NCBI GenBank assembly: GCA_029213065.1
Contig: JARGPH010000009.1
Span: 107,620-161,459 of the forward strand
Source of the DNA: Verrucomicrobiales bacterium
Lineage (GTDB): Bacteria > Verrucomicrobiota > Verrucomicrobiia > Verrucomicrobiales > DEV007
Reading direction: 5' to 3'
Length of the DNA stretch: 53,840 bases
A program made the translations under genes and the position numbers. Positions 26,281 to 34,798 of the stretch are shown here, piece after piece. The notes under the pieces are model-generated. The model saw nothing but the letters and a program-made list of their open reading frames with translations. It searched no databases and was not told where the DNA came from. The number at the start of each line of letters is the position of its first letter. Position 1 is the stretch's first letter.

Positions 26281-27522
26281 CTAGATGGATTGCTCTTCGA
26301 AGGTGACGAGGCGCTGGCAGACGAGCATGACCCGGTCCAACGCGAAGCCGACAGCACCGATGACGAAAACAGCGACAATGATCTGGGCGGTACTCATGGT
26401 GTCCCCGTTCTGATACATATCCCAAACGAATTTCCCGAGGCCCTGGTTCTGGGCCATCATGTCTGCGGCGATGAGCACCATCCAACCGACTCCGATGGAA
26501 AGGCGGAGACCGGTGAAAATAAGTGGAAGTGAGGCGGGCAGGACGATTTTCCAGATCCTTTTGAACCAGCCGAGTTTCAGAACTTTAGCGACATTGAGGT
26601 GGTCCTTGTCGACCGAGGCAACGCCGACTGCGGTGTTGATCAAGGTCGGCCAGAGTGAGCAAAGCATGACCACTCCCGCAGAGGTGAAAAGGGCCCGCTG
26701 CCAGATGGAGTCGGATGGAGGAGCGTCAATGCCCCAGGTCGTGATCACAAATACGATAGGGAACCAGGCGAGCGGGCTCACCGGCTTGAAGAGTTGAATC
26801 AGCGGGTTCATCGCGATGTTGAACATCGGAGAGATTCCGCAGAGCACCCCGATGGGAACAGCGACGAGAGTGGCAATGACAAATCCGATTGAGACGGTGA
26901 GAAGGGAGATCCAGATTTGATCGTAGAAGGTCTTGTTCCCTGCGTAGGTTTTGGACGCGAACATCTCAGCGTTCCCCTTGTACTTTTCGGCTTTCTCAAG
27001 GTCTCCTTCAGCGGCGGCCTCTTTGGAACGTGTCATGAACTTGTCGACCCGTTCCTGTTGGGATTCGATGTAGGATTCTTCGGCAAGGGATTCCGCGTGC
27101 GTAAATCCGTTGATCGATTTTGGGTCGAGCCCTCCGTTCTCTTCGAAATAGGGCTTTGTCAGTCCGTCGATGCTTTCGGGAAAGGGATGAGCGAAGCCGG
27201 GGATCGCGGTTCCGGTGAGAGCATACCATGATTGATGCGGACTTGGGATTTGAACGCTGTCAGTCTTTACTGCGCTCGCGGTGATTGCCCAGAGTGCGAC
27301 GAAGATTAGAAAGGCAACGATGGGAAGGACGGTGTTCGTCACGATTTCGCGAACCTGTTTGGCGGGTTCATCTTTTCCGATGAGCCGGGCAAAAGGAGCG
27401 AAGTATCCGAGTCCCAACTTGTTCAGCGTGTGCGCGACCCGGTTGGGGTTGTAGGAAAATCTTCGCTTTGTCGAAGGTTGATCAACTGGATTGGTTGAGC
27501 TGGCTGTTGCGGTTGTTTCCAT
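26281..27522 (-). CDS. nrtB: Nitrate ABC transporter permease (NrtB-like) with a large external insertion
   Basis: 413 residues, longer than the ~280 usual for NrtB. A ~60-residue charged cytoplasmic N-terminus precedes TM1 (about 65-84). A ~100-residue hydrophilic segment (about 90-185) then separates TM1 from the remaining helices. It is rich in Lys/Glu and includes EKAEKYKGNAEMF. The rest is a BPD transport permease with the EAA-like region around ILKLGWFKRIWKIVLPASLP. Substrate assignment as nitrate/nitrite rests on the operon. Confidence 0.87.
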   Translation of the reverse strand: METTATASSTNPVDQPSTKRRFSYNPNRVAHTLNKLGLGYFAPFARLIGKDEPAKQVREIVTNTVLPIVAFLIFVALWAITASAVKTDSVQIPSPHQSWYALTGTAIPGFAHPFPESIDGLTKPYFEENGGLDPKSINGFTHAESLAEESYIESQQERVDKFMTRSKEAAAEGDLEKAEKYKGNAEMFASKTYAGNKTFYDQIWISLLTVSIGFVIATLVAVPIGVLCGISPMFNIAMNPLIQLFKPVSPLAWFPIVFVITTWGIDAPPSDSIWQRALFTSAGVVMLCSLWPTLINTAVGVASVDKDHLNVAKVLKLGWFKRIWKIVLPASLPLIFTGLRLSIGVGWMVLIAADMMAQNQGLGKFVWDMYQNGDTMSTAQIIVAVFVIGAVGFALDRVMLVCQRLVTFEEQSI

Positions 27523-27563
27523 AGGGATTTCCGGGGTTGTCTTAGAAAGCAGATCTGAGGAGA

Positions 27564-27589
27564 ATCCGGAGGCCTTACGACCTCCGGAT
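27564..27589 (-). repeat. Perfect 9-bp stem hairpin between nrtA and nrtB
   Basis: ATCCGGAGG at 27564-27572 pairs perfectly with CCTCCGGAT at 27581-27589, leaving an eight-base loop. It lies about 33 bases after the nrtA stop in transcription order. No U-run follows on the minus strand. This suggests an mRNA-stabilising or processing hairpin that protects the binding-protein message rather than a full terminator. Such elements are common after solute-binding protein genes in ABC operons. Confidence 0.6.
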
Positions 27590-27622
27590 GTGGTTTATTC
27601 TTACGAGCTTAATTTGTGCCAC

Positions 27623-28987
27623 TCACTTCAATCCAATTCCGAAAGATTTGATGTAGTCGTTCGGTTTAGTTCCGTCGTAGGGCTTTCCGTCAATGAAGTC
27701 GGTTGTCTCGGGTTTGTATCCGCCGGCTTCAAAAGCGGCTGTTGCGTCGGCGAAATCCTCTTCAGTGAATTCCCCGTCATCGATGAGTTCTGCAACGGCT
27801 GACATGTAGACGTCGGGGCGATAAATTTTCTCCGCCATTTCCTTGAAGAAGCTGTCGGGCTTTTGCTCGGTGATCTGTCCCCAGCGAATCATCTGAGTGA
27901 GGAACCAGACGCAGTCGCTGTAGTAGGGGAAGCTGGCGTTGTGGCGGAAGAAGACGTTGAAGTCGGGCATCTCGCGCTTGTCACCTTTCTCAAATTCGAA
28001 GGTTCCCGTCATGCTGTTGCTGATGACTTCGAAAGGAGCGCCTACGTAGTTTGGCTGTGAGAGGATCTCCGCCGCTTCGATGCGGTTTTCCGGAGAGGCG
28101 TCGAGCCAGTGGCCGGCGCGGATGAGTGCTTTGGTTACCGCAATCCATGTTTTGGGATTGGCTTCGGCCCATTCTTTGGAAACACCGAAAACTTTCTCGG
28201 GATTGTTCTTCCAGATGTCGTAGTTGGTGGTCACGGGAACTCCGATGCCTTTGACAACGGCCTGCTGGTTCCAGGGCTCGCCGACGCAGTATCCCACGAT
28301 GGTACCCTGTTCGAGGGTTTGTGGCATTTGAGGTGGAGGCGTTACCGAGAGCTCAACGTCGCCATTGAGGAAGCCGGGGACATCCACCTGGCCTGTTTCG
28401 GGATCGAAATAGAAGCCCGGCTTGATCCCCGCGGCAGCGAGCCAATAGCGGATTTCGTAATTGTGGGTTGAAACGGGAAAGACCATTCCCATTTTGAGTT
28501 TGTTGTTCTGAGCGACTGCTGCGTCGGTGATTGGTTTGAGACTCTCCGCGGTGATGGGGTGAACCGGCTTTCCGTTTTCCATCGGGACGTTGGGCTTCAT
28601 TTGTTCCCAGAGATCATTGGAAACGGTGATGGCGTTCCCGTTGTAGTCGAGGCTGTAGGCGGTCATAATATCCGCCTGCGTTCCGAACCCGACCGTGGCT
28701 CCGATGGGCTGACCTGCGAGCATGTGGGCTCCGTCGAGGTCGCCGGTGATGACCCGGTTGAGCAACTCTTTCCAGTTGCCCTGTGCCTCCACGGTGACGC
28801 TGAGACCCTCGTCGTCGAAGTAGCCTTTTTCTTTGGCTATCACGATGGGGGCGCAGTCGGTTAGTTTAATGAAGCCGAATTTGAGAGTGTCCTTCTCGAC
28901 GGCGAGAAGGTCGGCTCTTGCTGTTGATGTCCCGGCAAGTAGCAGGGCTGCTGCAACGGTGTTTCTAAGTATAGGGATGGTTCTCAT
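27623..28987 (-). CDS. nrtA: Nitrate-binding protein of ABC transporter (NrtA family)
   Basis: 454 residues, close to cyanobacterial NrtA length. A Sec signal peptide spans residues 1-25 (positive start, then VAAALLLAG, ending ARA). The mature N-terminus [21 protein letters not shown] and the later [13 protein letters not shown] are characteristic of NrtA/CmpA. There is no lipobox cysteine, so the protein should be periplasmic and soluble. Relatives bind nitrate/nitrite or bicarbonate; the adjacent reductases favour nitrate. Confidence 0.92.
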   Translation of the reverse strand: MRTIPILRNTVAAALLLAGTSTARADLLAVEKDTLKFGFIKLTDCAPIVIAKEKGYFDDEGLSVTVEAQGNWKELLNRVITGDLDGAHMLAGQPIGATVGFGTQADIMTAYSLDYNGNAITVSNDLWEQMKPNVPMENGKPVHPITAESLKPITDAAVAQNNKLKMGMVFPVSTHNYEIRYWLAAAGIKPGFYFDPETGQVDVPGFLNGDVELSVTPPPQMPQTLEQGTIVGYCVGEPWNQQAVVKGIGVPVTTNYDIWKNNPEKVFGVSKEWAEANPKTWIAVTKALIRAGHWLDASPENRIEAAEILSQPNYVGAPFEVISNSMTGTFEFEKGDKREMPDFNVFFRHNASFPYYSDCVWFLTQMIRWGQITEQKPDSFFKEMAEKIYRPDVYMSAVAELIDDGEFTEEDFADATAAFEAGGYKPETTDFIDGKPYDGTKPNDYIKSFGIGLK

Positions 28988-29023
28988 CTGGTTTGCGTAT
29001 GTTGAATGGAGTAGGAGATTGGA

Positions 29024-30070
29024 TCAGGCGGATACGAGGGTGGGCATGATTGCTTCGTCGTAGATATCTTCGCGGAAAATTTGATTGAGAGGCGGCCCTG
29101 CCTTCGTATTGACGCTGTCGAGGAGGTCGGCGTTGCGCATGTGAGAGACAAGCCAGTTGGCCTTCTCTGCTGTGGGGCGGTTGACCTCGGGGCAGGAGAA
29201 AATGTGAAATGCCTCGCTGGAGAACTCACTTGTTTCGTTCTGGCTTCCTGCAAAGAGACTTGATCGAATCAAGTCGGGATCGAGACCCAGATAGTGTGGT
29301 CGTGATAGGATTTCGAGAGCGGTTTCACGGCCTCCTGTCGTCTCGCAAAGCGCTGCGGCCTCTGCAACGGCTCTAATGATTTCGAGATGGACCTCGTGGT
29401 TGCGACGATCAAAGTGATCACTCACGATAAGTGCTTTCTCGGGATGCATCGGAGCGAGATCGGCAGACTCAGCGAGGATAACCCCGTCTCCTTCTCGAAC
29501 CGCGATGGTATTGAACGGTTCGCCGACGCAGTAGCCGTCGATATCGCCGGAGGCGAGGCAGGATGCCATCAGTGAAGGCGGGAGTGAAATAATCGAGATA
29601 TCTCTCCCCGGGATAATTCCTGAGGGACGCAACCACTGGCGGAGAAGAAAGTGATGGGTGCTGAAGCGGTGTGGAATTCCCAGCCTGATGGGACTTTCCC
29701 TTCTGACCGTTTTGATGTTTTCAGCGAAGCTCTCTGCGTTGGTTGCCCCTTCGTCGAAAAGTTTTTTCGAGATGGTGATGGCATCTCCGTTCGAGTTGAG
29801 GAGATATCCCGTTGCGCACGGGTGACGCAGAACGCCAAGTCCCCAGTTGAGGGCAAAGGCAACCCCGACAGGGGCGTGCGCCATTTCAAGTTCGCCGTAG
29901 GCCATCTTGTCACGGATTGTTGCCCAGCCGGGTTCCCGCATCAGTTCAACGTCGAGACCTCGCTCCCGGAAAATTCCTGTTTCGAATGCGACGGCAAGCG
30001 GTGCGCAGTCTACGAGAGGAACGAATCCGATTCTTGCCCGCGTGGGGTTGCTGTAATTTGTTCTTATCAC
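29024..30070 (-). CDS. Cytoplasmic NrtA-like protein (NasS-type sensor or detached NrtC regulatory domain)
   Basis: 348 residues from a GTG at 30070; no ATG start is near. The core resembles NrtA (GFVPLVDCAPLAVAFETGIF and GYCVGEPFN), but it has no signal peptide, so it should stay in the cytoplasm. Two known counterparts exist: NasS, which binds nitrate and controls the antiterminator NasT, and the C-terminal regulatory domain of cyanobacterial NrtC. No NasT/ANTAR gene is in the window. It is the first gene of the operon and divergent from a LysR regulator, so a sensing role is likely. Confidence 0.8.
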   Translation of the reverse strand: MIRTNYSNPTRARIGFVPLVDCAPLAVAFETGIFRERGLDVELMREPGWATIRDKMAYGELEMAHAPVGVAFALNWGLGVLRHPCATGYLLNSNGDAITISKKLFDEGATNAESFAENIKTVRRESPIRLGIPHRFSTHHFLLRQWLRPSGIIPGRDISIISLPPSLMASCLASGDIDGYCVGEPFNTIAVREGDGVILAESADLAPMHPEKALIVSDHFDRRNHEVHLEIIRAVAEAAALCETTGGRETALEILSRPHYLGLDPDLIRSSLFAGSQNETSEFSSEAFHIFSCPEVNRPTAEKANWLVSHMRNADLLDSVNTKAGPPLNQIFREDIYDEAIMPTLVSA

Positions 30071-30128
30071 GCAATCCTTCTAAAGCCCTTTTTGTGCCAT
30101 TCTGTTGAGGTTGGTCTAAAAGTTGCTT

Positions 30129-30149
30129 TCAATGAATTCATGAAATTGA
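30129..30149. promoter_or_regulatory. Imperfect palindrome in the LysR/nitrate-operon divergent promoter
   Basis: TCAAT at 30129-30133 and ATTGA at 30145-30149 flank a perfect TTCATGAA at 30137-30144. The 21-base element lies 26 bases upstream of the LysR start and about 60 upstream of the operon start. LysR-type regulators bind dyads with T-N11-A spacing close to their own genes, so this is a candidate site. No binding evidence is available. Confidence 0.4.
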
Positions 30150-30174
30150 TGAATGATCTTAATACTGCGGCGTA

Positions 30175-31131
30175 ATGGATTTATTGGATAGTCGGCAACT
30201 CAGGGCATTTCAGGAACTTGCGAGACAGGAGAGCTTCACTGCGGCGGCGCGCTCCCTGTGTCTCACGCAGTCAGCAGTCAGTCATTCGATCAAAGCTTTA
30301 GAGCGTTCGCTCGATACGGTTCTCTTCGAGAGGTTGGGTAAAACGGTCAGATTGACCCGGGCGGGGGAGTCATTATTGCCTCACGCTGACCGAATTCTGT
30401 CCCGTATGGTTCGTGCGCAGGATGAATTGCTTCTCCTTGACCGGCCCGGGCACGGGCGGCTCCGGATTGGCGCGACCGTTACCATTTCCCAGTATGTACT
30501 TCCCTCCGTCCTGAGGGAATTGCGGGAAAGTTTCCCTTCCTTTGACATCTCCGTCGTGACAGATGACTCCCGGGGGTTGATGGCATTGTTGGAAACCGGT
30601 GATATCGATGTTGCGGTCGCTTTGGAAACTTCGTTTTCGGAGAAGTTGAAGATGAGTTCCCTTTTCGAAGATGAGATTCAGATGGCAATCTCGCCGCTGC
30701 ATCCTCTTGCCAGTGCGTCGGAAATTCAGACCCGGGATATCGCGAAGGAAAGCTTCATTTTTTACAGTCAGGCAAGTGAGACATTCCGTCTCCTCGAGCA
30801 GGAGTCCCTTGCCAACGGGATTCAGTTGAAGACGTCTTTGCAGGTGGGAAGCATGGCGGCGATTAAAGAAATGGCGAAAATCGGCATGGGCATCGGGCTT
30901 CTTTCACCCTGGGTGGCTGAGAAGGAAATTGCGGAGGGCAGTCTCGTCTTTCGTCCTCTTCCCTGGAAAAACTTGAGACGAAAGTGGTCAATTCATCGTG
31001 ACCCACGTCATCAGACGCAGATGATCGAAGAAGTCTTTTCGGGGATCTGTCAGAATGTGGTTGATACCCTGATGCTTCGAACCGGGCGACGGTTGAAAGA
31101 TCAGGCAGAGCCGGAGCGGGAGGTTTCCTGA
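30175..31131 (+). CDS. LysR-family transcriptional regulator of nitrate assimilation
   Basis: 318 residues. The N-terminal winged helix-turn-helix, residues about 4-62, includes QESFTAAARSLCLTQSAVSHSIKALE. The effector domain begins near residue 90 (GRLRIGATVTISQYVLP). It is divergent from the nitrate operon with a 104-base gap, the standard layout for LysR regulators such as NtcB or Cbl-type proteins of nitrogen and sulfur assimilation. The effector is unknown; nitrite or a nitrogen-status metabolite would be expected. It shares a bidirectional hairpin terminator with the porin gene. Confidence 0.87.
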   Translation: MDLLDSRQLRAFQELARQESFTAAARSLCLTQSAVSHSIKALERSLDTVLFERLGKTVRLTRAGESLLPHADRILSRMVRAQDELLLLDRPGHGRLRIGATVTISQYVLPSVLRELRESFPSFDISVVTDDSRGLMALLETGDIDVAVALETSFSEKLKMSSLFEDEIQMAISPLHPLASASEIQTRDIAKESFIFYSQASETFRLLEQESLANGIQLKTSLQVGSMAAIKEMAKIGMGIGLLSPWVAEKEIAEGSLVFRPLPWKNLRRKWSIHRDPRHQTQMIEEVFSGICQNVVDTLMLRTGRRLKDQAEPEREVS

Positions 31132-31142
31132 CCGCTCACAAA

Positions 31143-31169
31143 AAAGGCCGGGCGGAACGCCTGGCCTTT
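31143..31169. terminator. Bidirectional intrinsic terminator between LysR gene and porin gene
   Basis: Arms AAAGGCC-G-GGCG and CGCC-T-GGCCTTT form a 12-pair stem with one G-T pair and a three-base GAA loop. A-rich sequence lies on the left and T-rich on the right, so it can act on both convergent transcripts. Confidence 0.85.
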
Positions 31170-31203
31170 CAAGAATATAGAAGAGGTGAAAAGGAATCCA
31201 GGC

Positions 31204-32448
31204 TCAGTAGGCGATGTTCATTTCCACGGAAGCGCGTGTCACATCCGGTTGCGCTCCCTGTCCCATGAAGAAGGCTCCTTTCGCGAGCACTGAAACTTTT
31301 TCGTTGAGCGCTTTGGAAGCGACGAGGTCGACCTCCTGTCCGAGCGCGACGTCAAATCCGTCATCCCAGAAATAGTGGTAGGCGGCAACGAACTTCACCC
31401 CGGCAACGGAGGTGGCTGCTGAGAGATACATGTCGGAAAGTCCGCCGGCAGGGGTTCCCAGAAATCGATCGGCGAAGCCGTTAAATTTGTGAAGGGTGGC
31501 GAGAGGGAACTTGTAACCGACTCCGTTGTCAGACCCGAGATACTCGTATCCAACGGTTGTGGTCACAGCTGAGCCAACTTTGCCGGAGATATTTGCGTGA
31601 GCGTAGCTGGCGTTGTAGTTCAAGGGATTATCGTAGGCATCCGTCTGGTAGCCATACTCAGCGTAGTACTGAGTGTCTCCGATGAAGTCCCCTGAGAGGC
31701 TGAGGCCAAAGCTGTTGTTGCTGTTGGCTGCTCCGGCGACATTCTTCAGATCCATGGAGTAGACGTAAGTGGTCAGTGTTCCGACGGGAAGGTTCTTGAA
31801 CTTGGCGTTGAAGAGATGGGTCTCGCCTTTGAAATCGGTACCGCCGGGGTTCAAATTGTTTGAACCGAAAATGCGATTCACCTGCCAGACGTAACCGTAG
31901 AAAATCTCGAGGTCATCGTTGGGCGTGAGGGTGAGAGTGGCAGCGTCAAACGTCTGCATATTCTGACGCCATCCAACCGTTCCTACATAACGCTGTCCGT
32001 CGAGATTGATCGCCTGACGTCCGCCTTTGATTGCAAGAAGTCCATTGGGATCCTTGTAGGAAATCCATGCCTGATTGAGTTCCTGTGAAGTAGGGTCGGC
32101 GATGATGGTCTTGCCACCGGGAGCGCGGGCTGTGGCATCGTTGTAATCAAAGCGATCTGCAGCGATGGTGCCCTCGTATTCGACATAGCCCTGAAAGCCG
32201 TTCATCTCCCGGGTGAGCAGGCCAAGCCGGTTGCGCACCGTTGCCGCGTGCGAAGGGGCTAAGCCCGACTGGTCTCCGTATTCGTATCGAAAGCGGGTAT
32301 CCAGCGAGACTTTCACCAGTGATGGGACTTTATCGTTAAGAACAAGTCCCTTCCCGGAGATCTCACCAGCCTGTCCAAATGATGCGGCGAAGCATAGCGC
32401 GAGGGCGGCAACAATTGTCGTGTGTGTCATTTTCATCTGTGACGACAT
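31204..32448 (-). CDS. Outer-membrane beta-barrel porin (alginate-export/OprD-like family)
   Basis: 414 residues from ATG 32448; ATGs at 32436 and 32430 are equally possible. A signal peptide is clear (TTIVAALALCFAASFGQA). The mature protein is an alternating, aromatic-rich barrel with repeated strands such as TVGYEYLGSDNGVGY and terminates VEMNIAY, ending in an aromatic residue as outer-membrane barrels do. It resembles alginate-export-type porins. Its position behind the nitrate operon suggests uptake of nitrate or another anion across the outer membrane, but this is positional inference only. Confidence 0.75.
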   Translation of the reverse strand: MSSQMKMTHTTIVAALALCFAASFGQAGEISGKGLVLNDKVPSLVKVSLDTRFRYEYGDQSGLAPSHAATVRNRLGLLTREMNGFQGYVEYEGTIAADRFDYNDATARAPGGKTIIADPTSQELNQAWISYKDPNGLLAIKGGRQAINLDGQRYVGTVGWRQNMQTFDAATLTLTPNDDLEIFYGYVWQVNRIFGSNNLNPGGTDFKGETHLFNAKFKNLPVGTLTTYVYSMDLKNVAGAANSNNSFGLSLSGDFIGDTQYYAEYGYQTDAYDNPLNYNASYAHANISGKVGSAVTTTVGYEYLGSDNGVGYKFPLATLHKFNGFADRFLGTPAGGLSDMYLSAATSVAGVKFVAAYHYFWDDGFDVALGQEVDLVASKALNEKVSVLAKGAFFMGQGAQPDVTRASVEMNIAY

Positions 32449-32579
32449 AGAAGCGGGATTGTCGCCAAACTGCGACCGAAATGTCACCTTCGAAGAAACA
32501 TTTTACTCATGCCTTTCAGTAAGAAGGCTCATTGTCCCGTCGCGCGAATCAGTAAGGCGTTTACCCACAGTGAATTGAG

Positions 32580-33977
32580 CTATTCCTGTTTTCCGTAGAG
32601 ATGTTTGCCGGCGCGGGATGCTTCCAGTGATTCTTTCGTGTCTACGGGGGCGCCGGGGTCTCCCTCGGCCTTCAACCAGGCGTCAAGGGCCGTGCTGAGT
32701 CTCGCTTTGATCTCGTCATAGCCGGCGTCTCCGGCAATGTTTTCGATCTCGTAGCCGTCTTCGAGAGTGTGATAAAGCTGCTCCTCGGGACGCAGCATGT
32801 AGCGTTTGATTTTGTCGTATGACTCCGGGTTTGCCATCGGGTCGTCGCCGACCCAGGTCGCCCAGTAGGGGTTGTTTAACTTCCCGCCACCCATGAGATG
32901 CTTTTCAATGTAGAGTTCACCGTGACTCAAATTCCGGATGTAACGGAATTTTCCATCGGTAATTGAGCGGATTGGATAGGCGGGACCTTCGGGAAGATTG
33001 TTGTGAATGCCATAGGCGAATTCACGATGAATCGCCTCGTTGTCAGTAAGAACTTTCGCAAAGCTCGTCCCGTCAAAAGCGGTCTCTGAATCTACGCCGG
33101 CAAGCTCCAGCAGGGTTGGAACGACATCGGCATACTGAACGAGCGCATCGGTTCGTGCCGACTCGGGAATCCGCCCCGGCCAGGAGGCGATCAGGGCAGT
33201 GTGCAGTCCGGTGTTCCAGTTGGTCCATTTGCAGCCGGGAAACTGCGATCCCTGCTCGGAGGTGAAAAGGACGATGGTTTCGTCCCGCTTACCGGTTTCG
33301 TCGAGCGTCTTCACTATCTCGCCAACCTGTCCATCCATATAAGTGACTTCAGCGAGATAGTCAGCGAAATGATTCCTCGTTTCGGGAGTGTCGGCGAGAT
33401 TGGGTGGAAGCTTGATCTTCGCGGGCGGGTATTGTGAGGCATCTCCCATCACCCAGGGGATGTGGGGTTCGACAAGACATACGACGAGGCAGAACGGATC
33501 GTCGGCGCTCATGTAGTCGCGGATTCCTGAGAGATCGTGGGGACGGGTCGGATTGCGAACACATCCCGGATCAAACCCTGCCACTTTATCAAAAGGGAAG
33601 GACGTCTTCGGCTTCACATGGGTTTTACCGGAGAGGCCGACCCGATAGCCTGCCGGTTGGAGAAAATGGGGAAGGCTCTTCGTTTCGGGGCGGCTTGCAG
33701 AGTGATTCCATGCGCACCCGTTGCTCATCGGGTAGAGTCCCGTATAGAGTTCCGCGCGGCAGGGCTGGCACATCGCGGAAGCGAGATAAGCCTGATTGAA
33801 GATCAAACCTTCGGAGGCGAGTTGATCAATGTTAGGGGTTTTTGCGTTGGCGCCGCCGTAGATAGGAAGATCGTTGTAGGTGCAGTCGTCGGCAACGATG
33901 ATGAGGAAGTTGGGCGAGGCCAGCGCCGCGGAGGAGTAGAGAAGTAGCGTGGTGAAGAAGTAGAGAATCGGCTTCAT
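32580..33977 (-). CDS. Exported sulfatase (formylglycine type, S1 family)
   Basis: 465 residues with a signal peptide (1-20). The metal-binding aspartates D30/D31 (VADDC) and the active-site motif C70-Q-P-C-R74 fit the CxPxR sulfatase signature, in which C70 would be converted to formylglycine. The usual Ser/Ala after Cys and Ser before Arg are replaced by Gln and Cys. The fold resembles heparan N-sulfatase-like enzymes. The start overlaps the murI stop by four bases. Target: probably a sulfated polysaccharide, by family knowledge. Confidence 0.88.
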   Translation of the reverse strand: MKPILYFFTTLLLYSSAALASPNFLIIVADDCTYNDLPIYGGANAKTPNIDQLASEGLIFNQAYLASAMCQPCRAELYTGLYPMSNGCAWNHSASRPETKSLPHFLQPAGYRVGLSGKTHVKPKTSFPFDKVAGFDPGCVRNPTRPHDLSGIRDYMSADDPFCLVVCLVEPHIPWVMGDASQYPPAKIKLPPNLADTPETRNHFADYLAEVTYMDGQVGEIVKTLDETGKRDETIVLFTSEQGSQFPGCKWTNWNTGLHTALIASWPGRIPESARTDALVQYADVVPTLLELAGVDSETAFDGTSFAKVLTDNEAIHREFAYGIHNNLPEGPAYPIRSITDGKFRYIRNLSHGELYIEKHLMGGGKLNNPYWATWVGDDPMANPESYDKIKRYMLRPEEQLYHTLEDGYEIENIAGDAGYDEIKARLSTALDAWLKAEGDPGAPVDTKESLEASRAGKHLYGKQE

Positions 33978-34771
33978 GGGAGTTTCGCGACGGAAGTTCG
34001 GGCTTCAATTCCGGGAAGAAGTTTGGGTAAGAGTAGATTTAACTGCTCAAGATTACCCGTCGTTTCGATGTGAATTTCGGGCGGATTGTTGGAGGAATCG
34101 GAAGTTGTGGAAAGAAGGCTGGCGACGCGTTTGGCAACAGCGGGGCCGGTGTCGACGACATGGCTCCCCGCGGGAACTTCAGCTTCGACAACGGTGCGGA
34201 GAAAAGGGTAGTGGGTGCATCCTAACACAAATACATCAGCATTGGCCTCAGCGAGAGGTGCGATCGCTTCGCTGACGGCCTCGATCGCCTCGGGACCCGA
34301 GAGGATGCCTTTTTCGACAAGCTCAACAAAGCGGGGACAGGGGCGGGTGATAACATTGACCCCGCTTGCGTGCTGATTTACGAGGTGATGAAATTTTTCC
34401 CCGGCGATGGAGGCTTCCGTGGCGAGGACTCCGATGACACCGCTCCTGGTCAGTGCTGCGGCAGGTTTTACGGCGGGTTCCATTCCGACGATGGGAATCG
34501 GATAGGTGGCGCGCAGTGAACCAACCGCGTGAATCGTCGCCGAGTTGCAGGCGATCACAATGATTTCAACGCCCCTGCTTAAGAGGTAGTCGGTGATCGC
34601 GACGACCCGTTCGATGATGACTTCGGGAGACTTCGTTCCGTAAGGGCACCACGCGGAGTCACCGACGTAGTGAAGATCCGCGCAGGGGATAAGAGCGTGG
34701 ATCTCTCTGAGAACAGAAAGCCCGCCGACACCCGAGTCTAGGATTCCGATTTTCGGCAGGCGCGTTTCCAT
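33974..34771 (-). CDS. murI: Glutamate racemase
   Basis: 265 residues, full length. N-terminal GILDSGVGGLSVLREI and both catalytic cysteines are intact: C75 in IACNSAT and C185 in LGCTHYP. It interconverts L- and D-glutamate for peptidoglycan synthesis in the cytoplasm. It lies between a ThuA-domain lipoprotein gene (27-base gap) and a sulfatase gene (four-base overlap), an unusual setting for an essential cell-wall gene. Confidence 0.95.
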   Translation of the reverse strand: METRLPKIGILDSGVGGLSVLREIHALIPCADLHYVGDSAWCPYGTKSPEVIIERVVAITDYLLSRGVEIIVIACNSATIHAVGSLRATYPIPIVGMEPAVKPAAALTRSGVIGVLATEASIAGEKFHHLVNQHASGVNVITRPCPRFVELVEKGILSGPEAIEAVSEAIAPLAEANADVFVLGCTHYPFLRTVVEAEVPAGSHVVDTGPAVAKRVASLLSTTSDSSNNPPEIHIETTGNLEQLNLLLPKLLPGIEARTSVAKLP

Positions 34772-34798
34772 TCTCTACTTCTCGACTCCTCTGCTACT

